64,000 nt of DNA. It comes from an uncultured Bacteroidales bacterium. GTDB taxonomy: Bacteria; Bacteroidota; Bacteroidia; Bacteroidales; Bacteroidaceae. The notes beneath the pieces are model-generated. The model searched no databases. It was not told the origin of the DNA and was given only the letters and a program-made list of their open reading frames with translations. A program made the position numbers and the translations under genes. Every line of letters begins with the position of its first letter. Position 1 is the first letter of the stretch. The stretch is taken from the NCBI GenBank assembly GCA_902779875.1, contig CACZCX010000002.1, positions 1 to 64,000 on the forward strand. Reading direction: 5' to 3'. Shown piece after piece: positions 18,952 to 28,490 of the stretch.

Positions 18952-20817
18952 ATGAAATCATCAAGAATTCTCCTGGCCCTTTCACTTTTGTGTTTGCCGG
19001 TTATGTCCAAAACCGCTGGTAAGGGCAATTATGACAACTTTAAGGTATCCGTTTACACGCGTGCCTATGAGGTTCAGAACATGACTGACCCCGCCTGGCT
19101 GGATTCGACCTGGAACATCATCTCGTCCCAGATGAAGGTCGACAAGATCTACCTTGAGACCCATCGTGACCTTAACATAGTCAAGGCCGATGACATGAAA
19201 CGTATCATCAAGTTCTTCAAGGACCGTGGCGTTGAGGTGGCAGGTGGCATAACCTACACCATCAGTGAGGCCAACAACTTCCAGACCTTCTGTTACAAGA
19301 ATCCCGAGGAGAGGGCCAAGGCCAAGGAAATCATAGAACTCACCGCCAGTCTGTTTGACGAGATCATACTGGACGACTTTTTCTTTACCGACTGCAAATG
19401 CGACTACTGCGTCGAGGCCAAGGGTGACCGTTCCTGGACCGATTACCGCCTGGAACTGATGGATGACGCCGCCCTGAACGTGATCCTGGGTCCTGCCAAG
19501 AAGGTCAACAAGAATGTCAAGGTGGTTATCAAATACCCCAACTGGTATGATCATTTCCCTGCACTGGGATTCGACCTGGACTTCGGCCCCAAGCATTTTG
19601 ACGGCATCTACACAGGTACCGAGACCCGTGACGCCGTACGCAGCAACCAGCACCTTCAGCCCTATGAGAGCTATCTTATATGGAGGTATTTCGATAACCT
19701 GAACCCCGGTCACAACGGCGGCGGTTGGGTCGATACCGGCGGAATGCGCTATATGGAGCGTTACAGCGAGCAGCTCTGGCTCACCGTCTTTGCCAAGGCT
19801 CCCGAGATGACTTTTTTTGACTACCGTCAGATGCTCAGTCCCCTGCGCAGTTCTTACCGTGCTCCCTGGCAGGATGCCGGCGGCACCAGTTTCAGCTACG
19901 ATGATATGATGAAACCGGTAAATATCAGCGGTAAGGAGGTGACTCCCACCACCATGGCGAGGGCTGCCGGCTATACCATGGAACAGGTGGACCGTACCAT
20001 CGGTCTGCTTGGCAACCCCATCGGAATTAAGAGCTACAAACCCTACCAGTCCACCGGTGAGGAGTTCCTCCAGAACTACTTCGGTATGATTGGTATTCCC
20101 ATGGATATAGTACCCGAGTTCCCGACCGATGCCCCCATGGTCATACTGACCGAACAGGCCAAGGCTGATCCTGACATAATAAGCAAGATGGACAAGCACC
20201 TGCGTTCAGGCAAGGATGTTATGATTACCGCAGGATTCCTGCGTGCCATGCAGGGTAAGGGCATCGAGAAGATCGTGGACCTGGAGTATACCGACCGCAA
20301 GGCCCTTGTATCGGGCTTTATGACAGGAGGTCAGATCGTAAACGTATCCAAACCCATACTCATGCAGCAGGTCATGTACAAGACCAATGACTCATGGGAG
20401 ATCGTATCGGGTATGGACGGCGGACTGGGATGGCCCCTGCTCCACCGTGACGCCTACTCCAAGGGTAACGTATACCTGCTGGTGGTTCCCGACAATTTTG
20501 CCGACCTCTACAACCTGCCCGTCCAGGTGCTCAACAGCATACGCCAGAACCTGAGCTCCAAGGCTGTGCCGGTACGTATCCAGGGTCCCGCAAACGTATC
20601 ACTGTTCATATATGACAACAACACCTTCATCGTCGAGTCATTCTCGGATGAAGATGTTGATATCACTGTCCTCTGTCAGTCAGAGGGACTCAAGGACCTG
20701 CTCTCAGGCGAGGACCTTAACGGTTCACGTGTAATGCAGTGGGGCCGCAGCACCTCGAATGAAAGGTCTTTCAGGGTTCAGCTCAAACCCCACTCATACA
20801 GGGTATTCAAGTTCTAG
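18952..20817 (+). CDS. Secreted glycoside-hydrolase-like protein, function unknown
   Basis: I do not recognise a named family with certainty. The 621-residue protein has a signal peptide (MKSSRILLALSLLCLPVMS). Residues about 30-330 look like a TIM barrel: IYLETHRD, VAGGITYT, then EIILDDFFFTDCKCDYC, an acidic strand end followed by CxCxxC as in GH42-like and GHL barrels, and VVIKYPNW. Residues about 390-460 resemble a GATase-like domain (MVILTEQAKAD, GKDVMITAGFL). The end resembles the beta-domain of GH42-type enzymes (NVSLFIYDNNTFIVESF). A role in glycan breakdown is inferred from architecture only. Divergent from phosphatase 1. Confidence 0.6.
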   Translation: MKSSRILLALSLLCLPVMSKTAGKGNYDNFKVSVYTRAYEVQNMTDPAWLDSTWNIISSQMKVDKIYLETHRDLNIVKADDMKRIIKFFKDRGVEVAGGITYTISEANNFQTFCYKNPEERAKAKEIIELTASLFDEIILDDFFFTDCKCDYCVEAKGDRSWTDYRLELMDDAALNVILGPAKKVNKNVKVVIKYPNWYDHFPALGFDLDFGPKHFDGIYTGTETRDAVRSNQHLQPYESYLIWRYFDNLNPGHNGGGWVDTGGMRYMERYSEQLWLTVFAKAPEMTFFDYRQMLSPLRSSYRAPWQDAGGTSFSYDDMMKPVNISGKEVTPTTMARAAGYTMEQVDRTIGLLGNPIGIKSYKPYQSTGEEFLQNYFGMIGIPMDIVPEFPTDAPMVILTEQAKADPDIISKMDKHLRSGKDVMITAGFLRAMQGKGIEKIVDLEYTDRKALVSGFMTGGQIVNVSKPILMQQVMYKTNDSWEIVSGMDGGLGWPLLHRDAYSKGNVYLLVVPDNFADLYNLPVQVLNSIRQNLSSKAVPVRIQGPANVSLFIYDNNTFIVESFSDEDVDITVLCQSEGLKDLLSGEDLNGSRVMQWGRSTSNERSFRVQLKPHSYRVFKF

Positions 20818-20819
20818 TA

Positions 20820-21890
20820 TTACTGCATATCACGCAGCAGGACTTTAGTGTCCGGAAGCAAATCGGGCAGTCCTGATATGTCAGTCTGACCGAAATGATA
20901 AGGAATGAGAATCTCAGGCTTTATCATTTCGGTTGCTTTTACGCACTGGTCAACCGTCATGGTGTAAGGCTGGTTTACAGGCAGGAATGCCACGGTTACC
21001 CTGTGCTGGTTGTTATTGCGTATATCGGCCAGTTCCGGAATATCCTCGGTGTCACCTGCCACATAAGCGTTCAGGGTTCCCCAGAAATGGAGGTGATAAC
21101 CGTTTCCGTTGCCTTTGGGATGGAACTGCTCACGGCCCGGGGTCGTGTTATAGGCAGGATATGCTTCGACAGCAATGCCTCCAGCCAACCCGACTCTCTG
21201 TCCGTTGGCCAGGACCTCGCCCAATCCTGTCTGCTGGTGTGATTTCTCGTTCATTATCACCTTGGTTCCATTTTTTGAGAGAGCCAGGATGGCGTCCTTG
21301 TCCAGATGGTCGCCGTGTTCGTGAGTGATCAGGATGGCATCGGCCTTGGGGAATTCCTTTGCGTAATCCGTGTTTTTGCCATAGCCTGTGACTGGGTCAA
21401 TCTGGATCGATAAGCCCTTGTACGAGAATTCCAGTGAACCATGCTTTATGAGGGTTACAAGCAACGGGTCGTTCTTTCCCTTGTCGGCGATGCACTCCAC
21501 CTGGTATGTGTTGGATATCTTGCCTGCCTCGGCCCATGCGGTATAACCGCCTTTGAGGTTCAGCACCTTGTAACCGGCATCAGAAAGAGCCTGGGCTGCG
21601 GCTGCACTGCGTTTTCCGCTGCGGCAGTAGATGGCCAAGGTCATCTCCTTGTGGAAAAGACTGCTGATTTCATCGATGAAACCGTCTTTTTGCCAGTCAA
21701 TGTTGATGGCATGATAGAGATGTCCTTCTGCGTATTCATCGGCCGAGCGGACATCGATTGTCACTGTACCGTCGGCAATGTAGACCTTTTCAAATTGATC
21801 GGGAGTGAGGTCTGTCCAAGCGTTGGCATTGCATGATGTGAGAGCTGACAACAGAATGGAAACAGACAGGAAAAGTGATTTGGTTCTCAT
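20820..21890 (-). CDS. Lipoprotein with rhodanese and metallo-beta-lactamase-fold domains
   Basis: A 356-residue fusion. It has a signal peptide with lipobox LTSC at about residues 17-20, a rhodanese domain at about 25-125 with active-site loop CRSGKR, and a UlaG-like metallo-hydrolase domain from about 135 with the metal motif THEHGDHLD, an AGD motif and the late PYHFG histidine. Rhodaneses move sulfane sulfur and the MBL-fold partner suggests a hydrolase or persulfide-linked role; the substrate is unknown. The start MRTKSLFL was chosen over one 15 codons earlier because the signal peptide begins there. Convergent with the glycosidase-like gene, 2 nt apart. Confidence 0.88.
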   Translation of the reverse strand: MRTKSLFLSVSILLSALTSCNANAWTDLTPDQFEKVYIADGTVTIDVRSADEYAEGHLYHAINIDWQKDGFIDEISSLFHKEMTLAIYCRSGKRSAAAAQALSDAGYKVLNLKGGYTAWAEAGKISNTYQVECIADKGKNDPLLVTLIKHGSLEFSYKGLSIQIDPVTGYGKNTDYAKEFPKADAILITHEHGDHLDKDAILALSKNGTKVIMNEKSHQQTGLGEVLANGQRVGLAGGIAVEAYPAYNTTPGREQFHPKGNGNGYHLHFWGTLNAYVAGDTEDIPELADIRNNNQHRVTVAFLPVNQPYTMTVDQCVKATEMIKPEILIPYHFGQTDISGLPDLLPDTKVLLRDMQ

Positions 21891-21914
21891 TGTGAAGTTG
21901 TTTTGGTTTGGGGG

Positions 21915-21922
21915 CAAAGATA
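21915..21922 (-). promoter_or_regulatory. Rhodanese gene promoter, -7 box TATCTTTG
   Basis: Perfect TAnnTTTG on the minus strand, 24 nt before the start codon. Confidence 0.55.
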
Positions 21923-21976
21923 TGAAACTATGCAAGAATCCACCTAATACATATTGTATTAATACGCTTTTGTGAG

Positions 21977-21984
21977 TATATTTG
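21977..21984 (+). promoter_or_regulatory. frd operon promoter, -7 box TATATTTG
   Basis: Perfect TAnnTTTG; 52-nt leader to frdC. No other plus-strand box precedes the operon. Confidence 0.6.
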
Positions 21985-22036
21985 CAGACTTTTCATAGCA
22001 GACACAAACCAAAACTAATAAAAACTCAAACTAATT

Positions 22037-22720
22037 ATGTGGTTAACTGATTCTTCAATCGGACGTAAGGTGGTGATGAGCGTGACCGGTGCAGCTCTGA
22101 TCCTGTTCCTCACATTCCACATGGCAATGAACTGCGTGGCTCTTATCTCGGGCGACGCTTACAATGTCATTTGCGAATTCCTGGGAGCCAACTGGTATGC
22201 ACTGGTAGGTACAGTGGGACTTGCCGTGCTTGTTTTACTGCACTTTGTATTCGCTTTCATCCTGAGTATCCAGAACACAAGGGCGCGCGGCTCACAGAAA
22301 TATGCCGTAAGCGAGAGACCCAAGAATGTTGAGTGGGCATCACAGAACATGCTCGTTCTCGGCGTGATTGTGGCTATCGGCCTGTTTGTTCACCTGGTGA
22401 ACTTCTGGTCCAAGATGCAGCTTCAGGAGCTCATCAGCTCACAGGCTGTAATCAACGGACAGGCTATCGCCCCCACCGACGGCGCATTCTTTATCCAGTA
22501 CACCTTCTCACAGTGGTACTACGTTGTAATCTACACCCTGTGGCTGGCTGCTCTCTGGTTCCACCTCTCACACGGATTCTGGAGCATGTTCCAGACTGTA
22601 GGTTGGAGCGGCAGCAAGTGGCAGAGACGCTGGCAGGTTATCGGTAACATCTACGTTACCCTGGTAATCCTGGGTTTCCTGAGCGTAGTTTATTTCTACT
22701 TCTTCAAGAGCCTTTGTTAA
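22037..22720 (+). CDS. frdC: Fumarate reductase/succinate dehydrogenase cytochrome b subunit
   Basis: Membrane anchor that binds heme b and oxidises menaquinol for fumarate respiration. The 227-residue protein has five hydrophobic helices (about residues 15-37, 55-80, 105-128, 155-180, 200-222) with conserved histidines in or near them (FHMAMN, LLHFVF, LFVHLVNFW, LWFHLSHGFWS). This is the single-subunit, diheme type B arrangement. First gene of frdCAB; gap to frdA is 16 nt. Confidence 0.95.
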   Translation: MWLTDSSIGRKVVMSVTGAALILFLTFHMAMNCVALISGDAYNVICEFLGANWYALVGTVGLAVLVLLHFVFAFILSIQNTRARGSQKYAVSERPKNVEWASQNMLVLGVIVAIGLFVHLVNFWSKMQLQELISSQAVINGQAIAPTDGAFFIQYTFSQWYYVVIYTLWLAALWFHLSHGFWSMFQTVGWSGSKWQRRWQVIGNIYVTLVILGFLSVVYFYFFKSLC

Positions 22721-22736
22721 ACCCTAAACGAATTCG

Positions 22737-24701
22737 ATGAATATGGCTACTATAGATTCAAAAATCCCCGAGGGCCCGTTGGCTGAAAAATGGTCCAACT
22801 ACAAGGCTCATCAGAAACTTGTCAACCCCGCTAACAAGCGCAAGCTTGACATTATCGTTGTAGGTTCAGGTCTGGCCGGCGCATCTGCTGCCGCTACACT
22901 TGGTGACCTTGGTTTCAAGGTAAAGTGCTTCTGCATCCAGGATTCACCCCGTCGTGCTCACTCAATCGCAGCACAGGGTGGTATCAACGCTGCCAAGAAC
23001 TACCAGAACGACGGTGACTCAGTATATCGTCTTTTCTATGATACCATCAAGGGCGGTGACTACCGTTCACGTGAGGCCAACGTATACCGTCTGGCTGAGG
23101 TATCAAACAATATCATCGACCAGTGCGTAGCACAGGGCGTACCTTTTGCCCGTGAGTACGGCGGCACTCTGGCCAACCGTTCATTCGGTGGTGCTCAGGT
23201 ATCGCGTACATTCTACGCCCGCGGTCAAACCGGACAGCAGCTGCTTCTGGGTGCCTACTCAGCTCTGAGCTATCAGGTACAACAGGGTAACGTTGAGCTG
23301 TTCACCCGTTGCGAGATGCTTGATCTTGTAATGATCAAGGATGAGGAAGGTAAGGAGCGCGCACGCGGTATCATCTACCGTGACCTCGTTACCGGTGAGA
23401 TCAAGCGTTGCTCAGCCCACGCCGTAGTTATCGGCACAGGCGGTTACGGTAACACCTACTTCCTGTCAACCAACGCCATGGGCAGTAACGGTTCTGCCGC
23501 AATGCAGTGCTACCGCAAGGGTGCCTGGTTCGCCAACCCCGCATTTGCTCAGATCCACCCCACCTGTATCCCCGTACACGGTGACAAGCAGTCCAAGCTG
23601 ACACTTATGTCAGAGTCTCTGCGTAACGACGGACGTATCTGGGTTCCCAAGAAGCTTGAGGATGCACAGAAACTCCAGAAGGGTGAACTCAATCCTAACG
23701 ATATACCCGATGAGGACCGCGACTTCTATCTGGAGCGCCGCTATCCCGCATTCGGTAACCTGGTTCCCCGTGACGTTGCTTCACGTGCAGCCAAGGAGCG
23801 TTGCGACAAGGGCTTTGGCGTAAACAACACCGGTCTTGCCGTATTCCTTGACTTCAAGTACGCTATCCAGCGTCTTGGCAAGAAGGCAGTTGCCGACAAG
23901 TACGGTAACCTGTTCGATATGTATGAGGAGATCACCGATGTTAACCCGTACGAGAATCCTATGATGATATTCCCCGCCATCCACTACACAATGGGCGGTA
24001 TCTGGGTTGACTACGAGCTGCAGACCTCTATCCCCGGTCTGTTCGCTATCGGTGAGTGCAACTTCTCAGACCACGGAGCCAACCGTCTTGGTGCCTCTGC
24101 CCTTATGCAGGGTCTTGCCGACGGTTACTTTGTTCTCCCCTACACCATCCAGAACTATCTGGCTGACCAGATCCAGGTTCCGCGTTTCAGCACCGACCTG
24201 CCTGAGTTCGATGCCGCTGAGAAGGCTGTCAAGGAGAAGATCGCCAAGATCATGAGCATTAACGGTAAGCGTTCCGTTGATTCTATCCATAAGGAGCTTG
24301 GTCACATCATGTGGGAGTATGTAGGTATGGGCCGTACAGAGGAGTCTCTCAAGACCGCTCTCCAGAAACTGGATGAGGTTGAGAAGACCTTCTGGTCAGA
24401 CCTGCGTGTTCCGGGTGATGCCCAGACACTTAATGTTGAGCTTGAGAAGGCTCTGCGTCTGCTTGACTTCATTGAGATCGGTAAGCTCATGGCTTATGAC
24501 GGTCTTAACCGTGAGGAGTCTTGCGGCGGTCACTTCCGCGAGGAGCATCAGACACCCGAGGGTGAGGCTCTGCGTCATGATGACAAGTTCTCATACGTAG
24601 CCTGCTGGAACTATCAGGGTGAGGGCAAGGCACCTGAGCTGCTCAAGGAGCCCCTCAACTACGAGTACATTAAGGTTCAGACCCGTAATTACAAGAACTG
24701 A
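22737..24701 (+). CDS. frdA: Fumarate reductase flavoprotein subunit
   Basis: Catalytic subunit reducing fumarate to succinate (or the reverse) with covalent FAD. The 654-residue protein has the Rossmann motif [18 protein letters not shown], the flavinylation segment [15 protein letters not shown] (His of HSIAAQGG), the active-site HPTCIP and the late [18 protein letters not shown]. An in-frame ATG two codons later is an equally possible start. The length and long C-terminus fit the Bacteroidota/epsilonproteobacterial type. Codon use is strongly biased, as expected of a highly expressed gene. Confidence 0.97.
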   Translation: MNMATIDSKIPEGPLAEKWSNYKAHQKLVNPANKRKLDIIVVGSGLAGASAAATLGDLGFKVKCFCIQDSPRRAHSIAAQGGINAAKNYQNDGDSVYRLFYDTIKGGDYRSREANVYRLAEVSNNIIDQCVAQGVPFAREYGGTLANRSFGGAQVSRTFYARGQTGQQLLLGAYSALSYQVQQGNVELFTRCEMLDLVMIKDEEGKERARGIIYRDLVTGEIKRCSAHAVVIGTGGYGNTYFLSTNAMGSNGSAAMQCYRKGAWFANPAFAQIHPTCIPVHGDKQSKLTLMSESLRNDGRIWVPKKLEDAQKLQKGELNPNDIPDEDRDFYLERRYPAFGNLVPRDVASRAAKERCDKGFGVNNTGLAVFLDFKYAIQRLGKKAVADKYGNLFDMYEEITDVNPYENPMMIFPAIHYTMGGIWVDYELQTSIPGLFAIGECNFSDHGANRLGASALMQGLADGYFVLPYTIQNYLADQIQVPRFSTDLPEFDAAEKAVKEKIAKIMSINGKRSVDSIHKELGHIMWEYVGMGRTEESLKTALQKLDEVEKTFWSDLRVPGDAQTLNVELEKALRLLDFIEIGKLMAYDGLNREESCGGHFREEHQTPEGEALRHDDKFSYVACWNYQGEGKAPELLKEPLNYEYIKVQTRNYKN

Positions 24702-24718
24702 TTAAATTAAGCATCACT

Positions 24719-25474
24719 ATGGAAAAGAATATAAGCTTCAAACTGAAAATATGGCGCCAGAGAGGTCCTAAGGAGAAGGGCCAGTTCAAGGTGTATGAAA
24801 TGAAGGATATCCCCACCGATACCTCATTCCTTGAGATGCTTGACATTCTGAACGAGCAGCTCATCAATGCAGGTGAGGAGCCTGTTGTGTTCGATCATGA
24901 CTGCCGCGAGGGTATTTGCGGTATGTGCTCACTCTACATCAACGGTCATCCGCACGGACCTGCCACAGGTGCTACCACCTGCCAGCTTTACATGCGCCGT
25001 TTCAAGGATGGTGAGACCATCACCGTTGAGCCGTGGCGTTCAGCCGGTTTCCCCGTAATCCGCGACCTTATGGTTGACCGTCGTGCATACGACAAGATCA
25101 TGCAGGCCGGTGGTTACGTATCAATCAACACAGGTGGTGTACCCGATGCCAACGCAATACCTATCTCCAAGGAGAAGGCTGACCTGGCTATGGATGCTGC
25201 TGCCTGCATCGGTTGCGGTGCCTGTGTTGCAGCCTGCAAGAACGGTTCAGCTATGCTGTTTGTAAGTGCCAAGGTTAGCCAGCTGGCTCTGCTCCCGCAG
25301 GGTCAGGTTGAGGCAGCCCGCCGTGCCAAGGCCATGCTCTCCAAGATGGATGAGCTTGGTTTCGGTAACTGCACCAACACCCGCGCCTGCGAGGCCGAGT
25401 GCCCCAAGTGCATCAGCATCAGCAACATCGCACGCCTGAACCGCGAGTTCATCGCTGCCAAGCTGAGCGACTGA
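24719..25474 (+). CDS. frdB: Fumarate reductase iron-sulfur subunit
   Basis: Electron wire between heme b and FAD. The 251-residue protein has a plant-type [2Fe-2S] motif ([12 protein letters not shown] then a fourth Cys in GATTCQLY), and Cys clusters for [4Fe-4S] and [3Fe-4S] ([14 protein letters not shown] and [15 protein letters not shown]). Last gene of the operon, followed within 22 nt by a strong terminator. Confidence 0.97.
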   Translation: MEKNISFKLKIWRQRGPKEKGQFKVYEMKDIPTDTSFLEMLDILNEQLINAGEEPVVFDHDCREGICGMCSLYINGHPHGPATGATTCQLYMRRFKDGETITVEPWRSAGFPVIRDLMVDRRAYDKIMQAGGYVSINTGGVPDANAIPISKEKADLAMDAAACIGCGACVAACKNGSAMLFVSAKVSQLALLPQGQVEAARRAKAMLSKMDELGFGNCTNTRACEAECPKCISISNIARLNREFIAAKLSD

Positions 25475-25495
25475 TAACATCGGTTTTTTAAATCA

Positions 25496-25535
25496 ATACC
25501 GTGGTGAAAAACGCCTTTTCACCACGGTATTTTTG
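25496..25535 (+). terminator. Terminator after frdCAB, overlapping next promoter
   Basis: Perfect 15-bp stem (25496-25510 with 25516-25530), 5-nt loop ACGCC, then TTTT. The end of the 3' arm plus the T-run (25528-25535) also reads TATTTTTG, a perfect -7 box for the phosphatase gene starting 9 nt later. Confidence 0.9.
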
Positions 25536-25544
25536 TCATAGCTT

Positions 25545-26918
25545 ATGAGAAAGTCAAGTCTGTATTTAGCATCTCTATGGGTGCTCTGTTCTTTTCAGGT
25601 TGTCTACTCCCAGTTCCCGCAGAGAGGCACAACTGCAAATCTCTATATCCAGAGAGAGAACCAGCCCGATGGCGGCATATTCCTGCCGGCGCCACCCGAT
25701 ACATGTGACGTTGAGTATATAGATGATTTCGTCCAGTGGCAGTGGGGTAAGACAGTCCGTTTTACCGAGCGGGGCGAGAGGGCCAGTGAGGAGTCGCAGT
25801 CGGGTACTACCGAGATGTGCCGCATATACTCCGAAGCCCTTGGTTTCAGTATAAGCCGTACCGAGACTCCCGCCATATACAACCTTATGTCGCGCAGCTA
25901 TCATACGGCGGAGCAGACCTCCAAGAATCCCAAGGAGAAATACATGCGTATACGTCCTGTAGTCCGTTTCAACGAGATTCCTACAGGCCGTGCCGACCGT
26001 CTGGAAAGCCTGCGTACCAGCGGCTCATATCCGTCGGGTCATACTACACGCGGCATGGCTACCGCACTCGTGCTGGCCGAGATGGCTCCCGAGTACCAGG
26101 ATACCATCCTGCGCCGCGGCTTTGAGTATGGTGAGAGCCGCGTGATTGTATCGGCACACTATCAGAGTGATGTGTATGCCGGTTACATGTGCGCATCGGC
26201 TATTGTCGCCGCCATGCACTCCGTTCCTGACTTTATGACCGATATGGAGGCTGCACGTAAAGAATATTACGATAAAACGGGTCGTAAACCGGGCGTATCC
26301 AAATTACCTCACGGAGAGCGTATACTCTCACAGCCGGTCGATACCGCAAGCTACCGTTATTATGGTGATGTAGCCCGTTATATGGATGCCAAAGGCAAGC
26401 GTACCACCCTGCGTGGAGATCAGGCCGTGGCTGATGCTGAACTAAACCTGGAGACTCTGCTTTCAGCCTTTTCCGAGCCTCTTGGAATCAAGATGGATGT
26501 TAAGGCAACACCCAAGCTGAATGCCTTGATAGGTGAGGCTATCAGCGCCTTTGGAAATAACGCATCGGCTCTGGCGGCATCTAGCCGGTTCCGCAAACGT
26601 CCGTATGTACAGCTTGGCGAGACTCCTTTTGCAGGAACCTATGACAGCAAGACTTCATCGTATCCCTCGGTGGAATCGGAGATAGGATGGGGAGTTGCCC
26701 TATTACTTACTGAAATAGCTCCGGACCGCGCCAATGACTTGCTCACACTGGGATACCGTATAGGTGAGAGCGGTATAATCACTGGTCAGCATTGGGCCTC
26801 CGATATTGTGCCGGGCCGGATAATGGCTGCGGCCACCCTGGCACATCTTAACTCTACGGATTCTTTCCGGAAACTGCTCTCAGGAGCTACGTCGGAGTAT
26901 AATTCCAAGGTAAAATAA
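25545..26918 (+). CDS. Secreted tandem-domain class A acid phosphatase (PAP2), paralog 2
   Basis: A 457-residue paralog of the 17407-18807 product with the same order: signal peptide (to about VVYS), intact first domain (KEKYMRIRP, SYPSGHTTRGM, SRVIVSAHYQSD), then a degenerate second domain. In the second domain PSGH is PSVE, so the catalytic His is lost, and the last motif is SGIITGQHWASD, with Arg replaced by Gly but a His kept. The two paralogs have thus decayed differently in domain two. The start codon lies 9 nt from a -7 box inside the frd terminator tail. Confidence 0.9.
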   Translation: MRKSSLYLASLWVLCSFQVVYSQFPQRGTTANLYIQRENQPDGGIFLPAPPDTCDVEYIDDFVQWQWGKTVRFTERGERASEESQSGTTEMCRIYSEALGFSISRTETPAIYNLMSRSYHTAEQTSKNPKEKYMRIRPVVRFNEIPTGRADRLESLRTSGSYPSGHTTRGMATALVLAEMAPEYQDTILRRGFEYGESRVIVSAHYQSDVYAGYMCASAIVAAMHSVPDFMTDMEAARKEYYDKTGRKPGVSKLPHGERILSQPVDTASYRYYGDVARYMDAKGKRTTLRGDQAVADAELNLETLLSAFSEPLGIKMDVKATPKLNALIGEAISAFGNNASALAASSRFRKRPYVQLGETPFAGTYDSKTSSYPSVESEIGWGVALLLTEIAPDRANDLLTLGYRIGESGIITGQHWASDIVPGRIMAAATLAHLNSTDSFRKLLSGATSEYNSKVK

Positions 26919-26923
26919 AATAG

Positions 26924-26957
26924 AGAGGCAGGGCACCATGAAAAGTGTCCTGCCTCT
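26924..26957. terminator. Hairpin between convergent genes
   Basis: AGAGGCAGG stem with a 13-bp arm (one mismatch) around CATGAAAA; weak T-run on either side. Probably ends phosphatase 2 and perhaps the M56 gene. Confidence 0.6.
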
Positions 26958-26972
26958 TGTAAGTTGTTCCGG

Positions 26973-28082
26973 TTACTTTACCTCTATCTCCTCACCGTCA
27001 TAGAGGATTCTTGATACAATCCTTCCGTTCACGGTTACGTTGCCGGCAGAGTCCATCTCAACACCGGGAAGTTTCTGGATATTACTGATAACCTCCTCAG
27101 GTGTCGGCTCTCCGGATTGTTTGTACTGCAAGGAGGCCTCTCCTGTCGTGGGCTCCTCGTTGTACTTGATCGTGGCCTTAACCGTTTGCTGATCGGCGCT
27201 CTTTTGAGCCTGATCCTCATAGACATAGTTTACCTCCTGCTTGGCGTTAGCTGCCAGACAAATGCAAACCAAGGGGAGAATCCAGAGAGCCTTCCAGGCC
27301 CTTCCGGTGGTTGTCTTTTCCTTTTCCATCATAAAGATTCTGTTTTTTAAGATACTGTGATTAAAATTATTGGCTATCGTATATCCGCTCATAGCGGCCG
27401 CTTTGATTATAAGCAGATACTGATAACTTCTGAGATCTGTGCCGTCGCGGAGTACGTTGTCATCGGCCTCATATTCATGAACGGCTCTCAGATCGGTACG
27501 TAACATCCATATGGCGGGGTTAAACCATTGTGCTGCCGTTATTAGGTCAACAATCAGCACGTCGGTAGAATGGTGCAGTCTAACGTGCGCCTGCTCGTGT
27601 CTCAGGATTGCTGAGTTGCTGCAATCCCAGTCTTGACGTGAGATAACTATATGTCCCATCCAGCTGAACGAGGCTCCGTTTCCCTGCATTATATAAACCT
27701 TGTTTCCATCGGGCAAAACCTCTACTGATGCCTCTTTTATGACACGACGTACACTCAGGATTGACAAGAGAGTCCTTGCAAGAACCACTGCCACTCCTAT
27801 GATGTATATTACCGTAAGGGTTGTCTGCCACCAGGCGGGACCCTGGTCCTGCGTTAACGGCAAAACATCCGTATTGACCGATGAAAGGGGCTTATCAATC
27901 ACCTGTGTCTTCTGCAGGGTGATGACGCAAACAGGGAGAGCGAATGACAGTATGGCTGTTGCAAGAAGCATGATGCGGTTCAGCCTGTGCCAGGTGTCAC
28001 GGCTCAGCATAAGACGGTAGAACAGATAGAATACTGCGGTTATGCCCGCAACCTTTCCTATGTAAATGAGAAATGTCTCCAT
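26973..28082 (-). CDS. BlaR1/MecR1-like M56 membrane metallopeptidase
   Basis: Predicted membrane sensor-protease that inactivates its partner BlaI repressor on a signal. The 369-residue protein has four hydrophobic helices in the first 270 residues (about 5-22, 35-55, 88-108, 258-275) and the zinc site ILRHEQAHVRLHHSTD (HExxH). Instead of a penicillin-binding sensor domain it ends with about 100 residues. The last part, about IQKLPGVEMDSAGNVTVNG and LYDGEE, looks like the motif preceding or in TonB-receptor plugs. The ligand is unknown. Operon with the repressor gene upstream, 8 nt apart. Confidence 0.88.
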   Translation of the reverse strand: METFLIYIGKVAGITAVFYLFYRLMLSRDTWHRLNRIMLLATAILSFALPVCVITLQKTQVIDKPLSSVNTDVLPLTQDQGPAWWQTTLTVIYIIGVAVVLARTLLSILSVRRVIKEASVEVLPDGNKVYIMQGNGASFSWMGHIVISRQDWDCSNSAILRHEQAHVRLHHSTDVLIVDLITAAQWFNPAIWMLRTDLRAVHEYEADDNVLRDGTDLRSYQYLLIIKAAAMSGYTIANNFNHSILKNRIFMMEKEKTTTGRAWKALWILPLVCICLAANAKQEVNYVYEDQAQKSADQQTVKATIKYNEEPTTGEASLQYKQSGEPTPEEVISNIQKLPGVEMDSAGNVTVNGRIVSRILYDGEEIEVK

Positions 28083-28090
28083 GACCGTGT

Positions 28091-28465
28091 TTATTTTTTG
28101 TCCTCCAGATGACTGATAAGTTCCTTGAGTTCATCGATGGATACCTTGCCTTCACCGACAAAGGCCGATACGGCATTCAGGTATGAGTTATCAAAATAGT
28201 TTCCTATGAAACCGCCTACACGGAACCTGCTGTACTCCTCACGTGTAACAACAGGGAAATACTGGTAGGTAGGGCCATATGCCTTATGGTCCAGGAATCC
28301 TTCGGCCTCCAACTCACGAACCTGTGTTGACAGAGTGTTGAAGTGGGGCTGAGGCTCGGGATATAACTCGCGGAGCTCGCGGACGAACAGGGCGCCCTTA
28401 TCCCAGAAGTGGTTCATTATGACCTCCTTCTTGTCACTAAGCTTGGTAATCTCTTTCTTATTCAT
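28091..28465 (-). CDS. BlaI/MecI/CopY-family repressor
   Basis: Winged-helix repressor, 124 residues from MNKKEITKLSDKKEVIMNHFWDKG. It has the family recognition helix region HFNTLSTQVRELEAEGFL and a C-terminal dimerisation part with the usual FIGNYF-DNSYLNAV cleavage-region-like segment. An 18-codon upstream extension overlaps the promoter and operator and was rejected. It probably represses itself and the M56 gene through the inverted repeat at 28496-28515. No beta-lactamase gene is nearby, so the regulon is unknown. Confidence 0.92.
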   Translation of the reverse strand: MNKKEITKLSDKKEVIMNHFWDKGALFVRELRELYPEPQPHFNTLSTQVRELEAEGFLDHKAYGPTYQYFPVVTREEYSRFRVGGFIGNYFDNSYLNAVSAFVGEGKVSIDELKELISHLEDKK

Positions 28466-28490
28466 ACTTGCATGGACATCTGATCCGATG

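Noticed and set aside
18982..20199. 405-residue open frame on the minus strand opposite the glycosidase-like gene
   Set aside because: Mirror of a well-supported coding gene; no family motif, no promoter, and its composition follows the opposite frame.
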